64,000 nucleotides of DNA from Sitta carolinensis (taxonomy: Eukaryota; Chordata; Aves; Passeriformes; Sittidae), in NCBI GenBank assembly GCA_032173965.1, contig CM063298.1, positions 6,803,001 through 6,867,000 of the forward strand, given 5' to 3'. How positions within the stretch are numbered: position 1 is the stretch's first letter; each line of letters begins with the position of its first letter. Both the position numbers and the translations under genes were made by a program. This document shows, piece after piece, positions 27,890 to 53,996 of this stretch. Below the pieces are notes generated by a model. It worked only from the letters and a program-made list of their open reading frames with translations, was not told the origin of the DNA and made no database searches.

Positions 27890-27963
27890 CACTTGCTCAG
27901 ACCTTCGACACTTACATGTTTCCTTCTCCATTTTTTCACTTGCCCAGACCTTCGACACTTACA
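27890..27963 (-). repeat. 27-base direct repeat between pol and the 3' LTR
   Basis: Plus-strand copies at 27890-27916 and 27937-27963, starting CACTTGC(T/C)CAGACC and differing at one base, spaced 47 bases apart. They sit in the short 3' noncoding stretch. Direct repeats in this place act as RNA-export elements in some avian retroviruses; that role here is only a guess. Confidence 0.8.
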
Positions 27964-27989
27964 CATTTTCCAACAAATATTGATCATCT

Positions 27990-30900
27990 TCACCCCACAA
28001 TCAGATCTCCCTGAGGTACACATCGTGTTGATCCATCTCTTTGCATTACCCACCAGGTGCAACCTGGTCCCTGAGCAAAGACAACCCCGCGGATGGGTTT
28101 GTCTGTACTCGAGGCAGACTTGATCCACACCGTCTTCCCTAACAAACCTCTGACATGCACCACTGGGACTTTATCTCCGTCTGCTGTATTCAAGGACTCA
28201 GACTGGGCAGGACCTGCTCGGTTGGTGGAACCCCGAGTGTTAACTAACCAAGTGGCCTTTGCTAGATGCTGCTCCCAATTTTTGAAAGATCCCCCACCCA
28301 AGGCCTTCAGCTGGGTTTTTAGTAATCCGTTGTACCTTTCTACTTTACCTGCAGCTGGTGCATGGTAGGGAATATGATACACCCACTCGATGCCATGTTC
28401 CCTAGCCCAGGTGTTGATAAGACTGTTCTTAAAATGAGTCCCATTGTCTGACTCAATTCTCTCAGGGGTACCATGCCTCCAAAGGACCTGCTTTTCAAGG
28501 CCCAGGATGGTGTTCCGGGCAGTGGCATGAGACGTAGGGTAGGTCTCCAACCATCCTGTGGTGGCTTCTACCATTGTGAGCACGTAGCGCTTGCCTTGAC
28601 GTGTTTGGGGCAGTGTGATGTAGTCAACCTGCCAGGCCTCCCCATACTTGTATTTGGACCATCGCCCCCCATACCAGAGGGGCTTCACCCTTTTGGCCTG
28701 CTTGATGGCAGCACATGTCTCACAGTCGTGGATAACCTGAGAAATGCTATCCATGGTTAAATCCACCCCTCGGTCTCGAGCCCACTTATAGGTGGCATCT
28801 CTACCCTGATGGCCTGAGGCATCATGGGCCCATCGAGCTAGGAACAACTCTCCCTTGTGTTCCCAGTCTAGATCTATCTTGGACACCCCTATCTTTGCAG
28901 CCTGATCTACCTGATTGTTGTTTTGGTGCTCCTCATTAGCTCTACTTTTGGGGACATGGGCATCTACATGGCGGACCTTCATAGGTAGCCTCCCTACTCT
29001 GGTAGCGATGTCTTTCCACTCTTCAGCAGCCCAAATTGGTTTTCCTCTACGTTGCCAGTGAGCCTTTTTCCACCTCTCCAGCCATCCCCACAGAGCATTG
29101 GCTACCATCCATGAATCAGTGTAGAGGTAGAGCTTTGGCCACCTCTCTCTTTCAGCAATGTCCAGGGCCAGTTGAACGGCTTTGAGCTCTGCAAGTTGGC
29201 TTGACCCACCTTCTCCCTCAATGGCCTCTGCGACCTGTCGTGTGGGGCTCCAGACAGCTGCTTTCCACTTCCGGTTCATCCCTACAATACGACAGGAACC
29301 GTCAGTGAAAAGAGCATAGCATGTTTCCTCTGGGGGCAGTTGGTTATATGGAGGAGCTTCTTGAGCCCGTGTCACTGGCTCTTCTTCTTCATCTCTGACA
29401 TCAAAATTCTCACCTTCGGGCCAATTTGTAATTGCCTCCAGAATCCCAGGGCGATTTAGTTTACCTATACGGGCGCGCTGTGTGAGAAGAGCAATCCACT
29501 TGCTCCATGTAGCACTGGTGGCATGGTGGGTAGAAGGAACCTTGTCTTTGAACATCCACCCCAGTACCGGTAGTCGGGGTGCCAGAAGGAGTTGCACTTC
29601 TGTACCAATCACTTCTGAGGCAGCTTGGACTCCTTCGTAAGCAGCTAAGATTTCTTTTTCTGTTGGAGTGTAGTTGGATTCAGACCCCCTGTAGCCTCGA
29701 CTCCAAAATCCCAATGGTCGACCCCGAGTCTCCCCAGGCACCTTTTGCCAAAGGCTCCAGGACAGACCATGGCTCCCGGCTGCAGAGTAGAGCACATTCT
29801 TTACCTCTGGTCCTGTCCTGACTGGGCCAAGGGCCACCGCATGAGCGATCTCCTGCTTAATCTGGGCAAAAGCTTGTTGCTGCTCAGGGCCCCAGTGGAA
29901 ATCGTTCTTCTTGCGGGTGACCAGGTAAAGAGGGCTTACGATTTGACTGTACTCAGGAATGTGCATTCTCCAAAAACCTATGGCGCCTAGGAAAGCTTGT
30001 GTCTCCTTCTTATTGGTTGGTGGAGACATAGCTGTAATCTTATTGATGACATCCGTAGGAATCTGACGCCGTCCATCTTGCCACTTTACTCCTAGGAACT
30101 GAATCTCACGAGCTGGTCCCTTGACTTTACTCTTTTTGATGGCGAAACCAGCTTTCAGGAGGATTTGGATAATTTTCTCTCCTTTCTCAAACACTTCTAC
30201 TGCCGTGTTCCCCCACACAATGATGTCATCAATATACTGTAGATGTTCTGGAGCCTCACCCTTTTCTAGTGCAGTCTGGATCAGTCCATGGCAGATGGTG
30301 GGACTGTGCTTCCACCCCTGGGGCAGTCGATTCCAAGTATACTGCACTCCCCTCCACGTGAAAGCAAACTGAGGCCTGCATTCTGCTGCCAGAGGAATGG
30401 AGAAAAATGCATTTGCAATGTCAATAGTGGCATACCACTTCGCTGCCTTGGACTCCAGCTCGTACTGGAGCTCTAATATGTCTGGCACAGCAGCACTCAG
30501 CGGTGGAGTCACTTCATTTAATGCACGGTAGTCCACCGTCAATCTCCATTCTCCTTCAGATTTGCGCACAGGCCAGATGGGGCTGTTGAAGGGTGAGTGG
30601 GTTTTGCTGACCACCCCTTGGCTCTCCAGCTCTCGGATCATCTTATGGATGGGAATCACAGCATCTCGAGTTGTTCTGTACTGTCGACGATGCACTATGG
30701 AAGTAGCAATTGGTACCTGTTGCTCTTCTCCCTTCAGAAGTCCTACTGTAGATGGATTTTCGGACAGTCCAGGCAAAGTGTTCAGTTGCTGGATGCTCTC
30801 TGTCACTACAGCCGCTATCCCAAATGCCCACCTGAGTCCTTTTGGGTCTTTGAAATACCCACTTCGAAGATAATCTATGCCCAAAATACATGGGGCCTCT

Positions 30901-31022
30901 GGGCCAGTCACAATAGGGTGTTTCTTCCACTCATTTCCAGTCAGGCTCACATCAGCTTCCACCAAAGTGAAATCCTGCGATCCCCCTGTCACACCAGCAA
31001 TAGAAACAGATTCTGTCCCCAC
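27990..31022 (-). CDS. pol: provirus pol: protease C-terminal part, reverse transcriptase, RNase H, integrase
   Basis: Open frame of 1010 codons, set by a GTG rather than a true start; it would be expressed as part of gag-pro-pol. Order: protease remainder (about 1-80); reverse transcriptase (about 100-330) with an L-P-Q-G block and the Y-I-D-D catalytic motif near residue 263; connection; RNase H (about 565-710) with F-T-D-G-S, an A-E-L-K glutamate and Y-T-D-S; integrase with an H-H-C-C zinc domain (about 735-780) and the D,D-35-E catalytic residues near 799, 857 and 894; then an integrase C-terminal domain. All catalytic residues are present. No dUTPase follows integrase, unlike mammalian ERVL. 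No env follows; 145 noncoding bases lead to the polypurine tract. Confidence 0.93.
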   Translation of the reverse strand: MGTESVSIAGVTGGSQDFTLVEADVSLTGNEWKKHPIVTGPEAPCILGIDYLRSGYFKDPKGLRWAFGIAAVVTESIQQLNTLPGLSENPSTVGLLKGEEQQVPIATSIVHRRQYRTTRDAVIPIHKMIRELESQGVVSKTHSPFNSPIWPVRKSEGEWRLTVDYRALNEVTPPLSAAVPDILELQYELESKAAKWYATIDIANAFFSIPLAAECRPQFAFTWRGVQYTWNRLPQGWKHSPTICHGLIQTALEKGEAPEHLQYIDDIIVWGNTAVEVFEKGEKIIQILLKAGFAIKKSKVKGPAREIQFLGVKWQDGRRQIPTDVINKITAMSPPTNKKETQAFLGAIGFWRMHIPEYSQIVSPLYLVTRKKNDFHWGPEQQQAFAQIKQEIAHAVALGPVRTGPEVKNVLYSAAGSHGLSWSLWQKVPGETRGRPLGFWSRGYRGSESNYTPTEKEILAAYEGVQAASEVIGTEVQLLLAPRLPVLGWMFKDKVPSTHHATSATWSKWIALLTQRARIGKLNRPGILEAITNWPEGENFDVRDEEEEPVTRAQEAPPYNQLPPEETCYALFTDGSCRIVGMNRKWKAAVWSPTRQVAEAIEGEGGSSQLAELKAVQLALDIAERERWPKLYLYTDSWMVANALWGWLERWKKAHWQRRGKPIWAAEEWKDIATRVGRLPMKVRHVDAHVPKSRANEEHQNNNQVDQAAKIGVSKIDLDWEHKGELFLARWAHDASGHQGRDATYKWARDRGVDLTMDSISQVIHDCETCAAIKQAKRVKPLWYGGRWSKYKYGEAWQVDYITLPQTRQGKRYVLTMVEATTGWLETYPTSHATARNTILGLEKQVLWRHGTPERIESDNGTHFKNSLINTWAREHGIEWVYHIPYHAPAAGKVERYNGLLKTQLKALGGGSFKNWEQHLAKATWLVNTRGSTNRAGPAQSESLNTADGDKVPVVHVRGLLGKTVWIKSASSTDKPIRGVVFAQGPGCTWWVMQRDGSTRCVPQGDLIVG

Positions 31023-31168
31023 ATGTCTTGATGGGATTAATGTGCACTGCGCACCGTGTCAACTAAAGCTGTATACTCTCGTGGTTCCGATGTGCCAGGC
31101 CAACGAATCCACACGGTCCAGAAAACACGGTTTTCCCTAGCCTCTACCTGGCTAGAGGCAGGGCCCCT
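30790..31168 (-). pseudogene. pro: provirus protease (retropepsin), frameshifted at the catalytic motif
   Basis: The reading frame after the gag amber stop continues in the gag frame for about 38 codons and reaches Leu-Val-Asp-Thr, the start of the aspartic-protease active-site motif. Next to it (plus 31054-31055, a CC run) one base appears to be missing, so the frame shifts and the rest of the protease lies in the frame of the pol ORF. That part includes a conserved Ile-Leu-Gly-Ile-Asp-Tyr-Leu block at about residues 46-52 of the pol ORF. The shift sits inside the catalytic triad, so it looks like a lesion or assembly error rather than programmed frameshifting. Confidence 0.75.
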
Positions 31169-33325
31169 CTAAGCCTGGTTATCCTTCTTTCCTTGGGTAT
31201 ATGTTTTGGAGGTTCCTTCAAGGGGATCGGACATGTCATCATTATCATCATACTTGGCAGTTTGGCTACGGGCAACTGGAGCTGCTTTCCTTTTGGTGGA
31301 ACTTCCTCTCTGATCCTTGTCTTCCTTCAATTCACGCACCCGTTGGGCCAGAGCAGCAGTTGGTTTTCCATCCCATCTCCTCATGTTTTCTCCACAATCA
31401 CGCAGGAAGAACCACAGCTCAGCTCGTGGGGTGTATTTTCTCTCTCCATATGGGGAACGTCTGCGTTGGGTACCAGAGCCTCTGATCTGTACTGCTGAGA
31501 TTTGGAGAAGGTCTTCTTTAATCTCTTCTCTGAGCTTCTTATGATTTTCTTCTATCTTGTCCTCTAATTTTTGCAGACGTGTTTCCACCGCTGCAATTCT
31601 GGCATGTGTTGGGCCATGCACAGCATCTGCGTAAGCTCGGAGCTTCTTTGCCATATCCAGCACAGTCTCATTCCTGTCATCCCTCTTCATTATGGCTAAA
31701 GCAGAGGCATATTCTTGTGGCCCAAGTCGTACCAGTTTTCGCCACATCACAGACGTGCATGGTACCATGTCTGGATTCCTAGTTGTTATGTCATCTGAGA
31801 AGATAATCTCTGCCACTGCCATTTCTCTCAGGCGTTGTATCCCTTGTTCTATGGTTTTCCACTGTGTTTGCTGCATATAAAGATCGTCTGCACAGAGGTA
31901 TCTTTGTGCTACACTTTCCAAGACCCGTGCCCAGAGGCTGTGAGGGTTAACCCCTCTCATCATTCCTTGGTCGATGACAGGATCATGTGACAGGGATCCC
32001 AAATGCCTCGCTTCAGTGCCATCCAGAATTGTAGCCTCACCTGCAGCATCCCAAAGACGGACTAACCAACTAATTATAGATTCATCAGGTCGTCGAGTGT
32101 AGTCCTTCCGTAGGCCACGAAGGTCCTTCAGGGAAAAGGACTCAATATTGGCTTCTGATCTGGTACCTGTTGTTTTGACTCCTGATTTTATGTCAGGAGG
32201 TGTTGAGGGTCCTTCTCCTGCATCATCATCATCATCATCCACTGGTCGATCGGTCTTGTCTGTGCACTTCCCACTTCGAGTGCTAGTAGCAACAGCCATT
32301 GGTTGAGGCTTATTATCTGCTGTAGCTGCTGCCTTAGGCTCACTATCTGGTTTGGCTGCTGGCTTTGAGCCCAGGGTGTTTGCTGTAGCCTGAGTGACCG
32401 GGATAACTGCTGATGTATCTCCCTGCCCCCCTTCCTCTGTCTGCTGTCCTACAGTATCTAGCAGTGTGCGATAAGCATATGCCAGGGCCCAGCTCACTGC
32501 AATGATCTTTTTCTCCTTAGGATCATCATGGTACTTCTCTTTCAGGTATTTCCCTACCTCAGCTGGGTTCTGAATTTGTTCATGGGGAAAGTCCCAGGCT
32601 ATAGGGTCAGAGAATTCCTTCAGGATTTGGCCCATATCCTCCCATTTCCCACACCACTCAGGATTTTCCACACCTGGGTCTACTCCTGGGTCAGGGGTCT
32701 CATCAGCCCGTCTAGAAATCTCAGCCCTCATTCTAGAGAAGCTGCGGACTGTATAATGGAAGCTTACTAGATTAAAGACCAGAAAGATAGTCTCTTTAAC
32801 ATTCAGGGGAAACTGAATATTCTCAAACAGTGATGTGACAAACTCAGAGGAGAAGAAGGAAAGCAAAGACTGAAAAGCCTCATCCCCTACTCCTCCCATA
32901 ACAATCTGGGTAAATAACCATAGCCATGAACCATCCATACCTGGAACAGCCCCCAGCAGATTTATAAACTTCTTACAAATCACCACCACCAAGCCCAGCA
33001 GTATGGCTATTCTGGTCACTGCCCCTCTGCTGTAAAAACTACGTATTAGGGACAATAGTAGAACTATTTGAGGATAAGCAAATAAACCTAGGGACCATAG
33101 AAGTATTATGATCTCAAAAAACCCTAGGGACCAGAAATACAGGCAAGCCTTCACCCCAAGAGACATTATAAATTGAAAGCACATGACTATTAAATGCTTT
33201 ATACCACCACCAAGTAGTAACAACCAAAATATACTCAAAACAGGGTTTTTCCACTCTCTCTCGAGCCTCGCGTTGGGCGCCAAATTTTGTCCTAGTTTAG
33301 GGCAAATCTGGGAGAAAACCTCCAA
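31169..33325 (-). CDS. gag: provirus gag-like polyprotein with hydrophobic multi-pass N-terminus (718 codons open)
   Basis: Structural polyprotein position. The frame is open from inside the LTR, across the primer site, to an amber stop at 31169-31171; the true start is uncertain (Met1 at 33325, Met48 at 33184 or Met55). Residues about 28-115 are strongly hydrophobic and predict several membrane segments, with another near 175-190, which is unusual for a Gag protein. Then come a capsid-like helical part (about 210-300), a Pro/Ala/Lys-rich linker with a run of six Asp near residue 362, a second Gag-like helical region (about 400-540), a charged coiled coil (about 570-600), and a Trp/Cys motif near 640. 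No CCHC zinc knuckle and no N-terminal myristoylation glycine are visible. Followed in frame by protease after the amber codon. Confidence 0.8.
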   Translation of the reverse strand: MEVFSQICPKLGQNLAPNARLEREWKNPVLSIFWLLLLGGGIKHLIVMCFQFIMSLGVKACLYFWSLGFFEIIILLWSLGLFAYPQIVLLLSLIRSFYSRGAVTRIAILLGLVVVICKKFINLLGAVPGMDGSWLWLFTQIVMGGVGDEAFQSLLSFFSSEFVTSLFENIQFPLNVKETIFLVFNLVSFHYTVRSFSRMRAEISRRADETPDPGVDPGVENPEWCGKWEDMGQILKEFSDPIAWDFPHEQIQNPAEVGKYLKEKYHDDPKEKKIIAVSWALAYAYRTLLDTVGQQTEEGGQGDTSAVIPVTQATANTLGSKPAAKPDSEPKAAATADNKPQPMAVATSTRSGKCTDKTDRPVDDDDDDAGEGPSTPPDIKSGVKTTGTRSEANIESFSLKDLRGLRKDYTRRPDESIISWLVRLWDAAGEATILDGTEARHLGSLSHDPVIDQGMMRGVNPHSLWARVLESVAQRYLCADDLYMQQTQWKTIEQGIQRLREMAVAEIIFSDDITTRNPDMVPCTSVMWRKLVRLGPQEYASALAIMKRDDRNETVLDMAKKLRAYADAVHGPTHARIAAVETRLQKLEDKIEENHKKLREEIKEDLLQISAVQIRGSGTQRRRSPYGERKYTPRAELWFFLRDCGENMRRWDGKPTAALAQRVRELKEDKDQRGSSTKRKAAPVARSQTAKYDDNDDMSDPLEGTSKTYTQGKKDNQA
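33265..33282 (-). other. primer-binding site, tRNA-Lys type
   Basis: Five bases inside the 5' LTR, the minus strand reads TGGCGCCCAACG and onward, complementary to the 3' end of tRNA-Lys. Extending into the T-arm (33261-33282), about 20 of 22 positions match tRNA-Lys(CTT) as I know it. It primes minus-strand DNA synthesis. Confidence 0.8.
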
Positions 33326-33921
33326 AGGAAGCTCCCTCCGGAGATCAAACCCACACGGCCCCTCCCCCCAGCCGGTTCGGGAATGATTCCTCGGAGAGAA
33401 GTGGAAAGAACCTGTTTATTTAACAGGCACAGCCTCCCCCCCCCCAGTACACAAAATGAACAATACCAGATGACAACACTTTTTCACAGCTCTGAAAAAG
33501 AGATGACAAATGCAGCGAGTCTCTCTTGGGGGTGGTCGCCCTGTTGTCACTCCCTCCGGCGCTGGGGATGGCTGTTGCCGGCCACAAGGTGTTCTCAGGT
33601 CCCAGTCCGGAGCAGGTCCCAGTAGTTACAAGAAAAAAGAAAAAAAAAGGAAAAAAACAAAGCAAGAGCGAAGCGAAGCAGGAGCAGGAGCAAAAGCAGC
33701 AGCCAGAGCTAGAGTCAAGGAGAAAAGAGAGCAGCAAAAAACAACAGCCACACTATGTACTGCCCCGTCTCTGTGTCCCGCCAGTCGTGGGGGGGGAAGC
33801 AGGCTGATAACAGAACCAAAACAAAACATTTGTCCTTCAGAGCCCGTCTCACAGGCACAGAACATAACATCCAACATAGCAGAACACACATAAATGGGGA
33901 TACAAACATCACCCTAGGACA
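33288..33921 (-). repeat. 5' LTR of the provirus
   Basis: 634 bp with terminal TG...CA, identical by eye to the other LTR (constant offset of 6093). On the minus strand it carries AATAAA (33415-33420) inside a short hairpin, taken as the R-region poly(A) signal. A long T/C-rich stretch and a GC-rich segment lie upstream of that. As 5' LTR it drives transcription leftward, and its outer edge is only about 880 bases from the CDR2L start codon. Confidence 0.95.
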
Positions 33922-33926
33922 CCCTT
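33922..33926. other. target-site duplication, right copy (CCCTT)
   Basis: Perfect match to the left copy at 27190-27194, directly after the CA end of the LTR. Confidence 0.9.
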
Positions 33927-34802
33927 CAGAGTGCAAAATAAATAGCATAGGGCTGGAGGTAGACACCATACTGAGGAAATGCTATGGGGCCGTTTGTATG
34001 CGGGGTCCCCTTTTGCAGCCTCAGCTAAGGAGGGATGATGGTCTTGAAGAACAACCCACACAAACCCAGCAAGGCAGAGAAGGCACTGAAACCCACACTA
34101 AGAGGTCCCGATAATCGTCCCAAGTCACTGTGAAGCCCATGGCAAGGCCAGGACACGGCATTCCAAGCGAAGCCCTGCTCCTGGCAGACCTCCCAGTCGG
34201 GAAGGACAGAGCAGGGGGACTGCGGGACAGCTGCCCTCTCTCCAGCCTGGATGAGCCCCACCCCGGCACCGCACACCCCGCTCCCCGCAGCCCCGCGCCC
34301 GCCCCGCTGTCCGCGGCAGGGCTGGGCGGAGGGGAGGACGCATAGGCGGAGAAGAAGGCAAAGGAGGCCGGTCTCGCCTCGCCTCCCCCTTCCCTCTCGC
34401 GGGTTTTCTTTGCAGCATTTCCATGCTAGAGGTCCCCACCGAGCTGCGGAGCGAGGATCTGCCTGGCGGCGCTGGGCCCTCTTCCTTCCTTTGTGCATCC
34501 CCCAGCCCTGTGCAAGCCGTACCCCCCCGCCCCAGCCGCTACGTCCCCGCTGCACTTGCCCCTCCGGAGCCCCCCCCGGCCTTGGAGGCAGGAGGAAGCC
34601 GCCCCCCCGGGCACACAGAGCCGGGGCAGCGGCCAGGCACCGGCTGCCACGTCGTGCCACCTCCTTCCCGCCCTGGCCGGGTCACCGAGGCATCTTCCCC
34701 TGTATCCCTGCCCGTATCCCCGCATTGATCCCCTCCGCGGTTCGGAGGCGCCGGGCCCCTCTTCGGCGGATGCTGCGCGTCTCCCCGGGCCGCTGGTGCT
34801 AA

Positions 34803-52141
<17,339 letters not shown>

Positions 52142-53996
52142 GTCCTGGCTCTCCCCAGCTCCCACATGCAACTGCGACAGCCATGTCTTCTCTTGAGCCC
52201 CAGGAAATGCCACATGGCCCCTCTGCTTTAAAAGTTTGAGAGGTCAGCAAGCAAGAGAATGTCACAGGGACCCAACTCATTATTTTAAGCTTAGGCTCTG
52301 GACAACCTGTTGGGACAATTGTACATTGTAGTTAGAGGATTTCAGAAACCACATGACAGATCTCTGCATGAGTTACTGCCGCTGTCAGACATCACAACAG
52401 CAATGTAAACCCCACCATGAAAGAAAAGAAACCAATCTCCCTCTCCACCCCTTTTCAGCTTGTTCTACAGCCCAATTATCTGCAAGCAAAAGCCTGCATG
52501 TCCTCTAGTGTCCTGCCACAGCTGGAGTACAGCATCTCAAAGTAAAATAAAAAGCCATCAGAACTTTAGGGGCTGCCCCAGCACAGCAGCCCAGTCCACC
52601 ACTTAAGTTTTATGGCTGAGAACCTACGCTTGAACCCAAGAGACTTTTATCTCTGCCTTCCCCAAAGGGCGATATGGTCTTGCTATTTAAGCCATTCTCT
52701 AATCAGTCAGGTTTTTCAGCTCTTTTCAATGCAAGCTCATTGCAACTGGAAAAACTTGAAGAGAAACATAAAACTGATTGTGTCCATCTCCATCAGCATT
52801 GCTCAGTGTTTCAGTACATGCTCTCCAGACCTTGCAGGCATATGGGATTTACTCACTTTAACTCTGCCCTGGTATTTCAGCCCAGGTGAAGCACCATGCC
52901 TGGTAGGAACTCGGTGCCCAGGGCTCTCCCATAGCAAGACAGGAAGTGCTATTACAATATCAGAGACACACTTTCATCTCACGGTCTGGGCACCAGTTCT
53001 CTTGTGCTCTTCAAGAGGTCATTGACCCATCGTAGCAAATTCCTTACAAACATCTTGCATGGGCTCACAAAACTGACTCCCAGGGACTCACACACAAGCC
53101 AGGGACATAGCAACTCCTGGATCAGGAGTCTGGCCCTGGCAGTAGCACGGATCACACGTCACCCTTCACTCCTGCTCCAAACATCTCCCCAGCCACAAGG
53201 ACAGATTTCAGCTTCCTGCTGAAAATAATCTTTCTTGGCTGAGACACTGCTGCCTCTCATGTTCCAGTTCCCTTTCCAGCACTGAAATCTCCTCACTTTG
53301 GCTTCCACAGACATGCAAACACACAGCCAAAAGGCCACTGCAGTCTCAGGAATCACCAGTTTCCAGTTTCCATGAACTAGATGATGACCTTGTACAGTCA
53401 GATGCGTTTTAGGCAGAGAAGCAGCACCTCATTACAGCTTAGGTAACACCTGAGCATTGAGCCACAAAACCCAGCAGTTCAGTGTAAGCAACATACTCTG
53501 TACCTGCCTGGAGCAACCATCAGCTGCATCTAGATTCTCTTTTCACCAGCGTACATCCCAAAATCTTGGGTAAACAGCTGGAACTTTTGCAACATTGAGA
53601 GAAAGAAATGCTAACGTGGCTTTGGAAGGGGAAGACTGTTCAGATGGAATTATCTCCCACGTCCAGGGCTTTGATGCTACAAGGAGCGACCTTTCTTTTA
53701 CTCCCCATGGAATTAATGCAGAAACACTTCCCAAAATGCCCTGTTTTGTTGAGTACCACAGAGGTAAGTTGGCAGCAGTGTGATGTGCAAACCACCCCTG
53801 CTCCAGAGATCTCCTCAAAACAACCAACTGCTCTGCTCTTCCACACTCTGCATTTCCAGGTGCCCTATGGCCCCAGACACATCAGGAGCCACACACACGG
53901 CTGTGGCTACCAGATCTGTAACAGTATGGATAACCTTCATGCCTTATTTATTTATAATGGAAAGCAGTTGTCTAATAAAATAAAATAAATAAAAAT
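52142..53996 (+). other. CDR2L: CDR2L 3' UTR with proximal and distal poly(A) signals
   Basis: After the TGA at 52139-52141 there is a first AATAAA at 52546-52551 and a cluster of four overlapping AATAAA hexamers at 53974-53993. The latter would give a 3' UTR of about 1.85 kb. Which is used cannot be decided here, but both are plausible. No other gene is visible in this stretch. Confidence 0.65.
53974..53993 (+). terminator. clustered poly(A) signals, distal end of CDR2L
   Basis: Four overlapping copies of AATAAA (starting at 53974, 53979, 53984 and 53988). T- and GT-rich sequence follows (GCGTTGTTGATTTC), as expected downstream of a cleavage site. Confidence 0.6.

Larger units (their letters stand above)
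27195..33921 (-). mobile_element. near-intact endogenous retrovirus, class III (ERVL)-like, env-less
   Basis: A 6727-bp provirus read on the minus strand in the order 5' LTR (33288-33921), primer-binding site (33265-33282), gag, protease, pol, polypurine tract (27829-27845), 3' LTR (27195-27828). The LTRs are both 634 bp, begin TG, end CA, and show no difference by eye, which points to a very recent insertion. A 5-bp target duplication CCCTT flanks it (27190-27194 and 33922-33926). Five-base duplications and the RT/RNase H/integrase style fit class III (ERVL) elements, and env is absent as usual for them. Gag and pol frames are open; the only clear lesion is a one-base loss in the protease active site. 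The primer site looks like tRNA-Lys rather than the Leu type for which ERVL is named. Confidence 0.95.

Noticed and set aside
27829..27989. A possible env gene downstream of pol
   Set aside because: Only about 160 bases separate the pol stop from the 3' LTR, holding a direct repeat and the polypurine tract; no room for env.
31022..31060. Programmed ribosomal frameshift between protease and pol
   Set aside because: The frame change falls inside the protease catalytic triad and no slippery heptamer is visible; a one-base loss explains it better.
34025..34660. 211-codon minus-strand frame over the CDR2L CpG island
   Set aside because: GC-rich shadow with no family similarity and overlapping equally long frames on the other strand.
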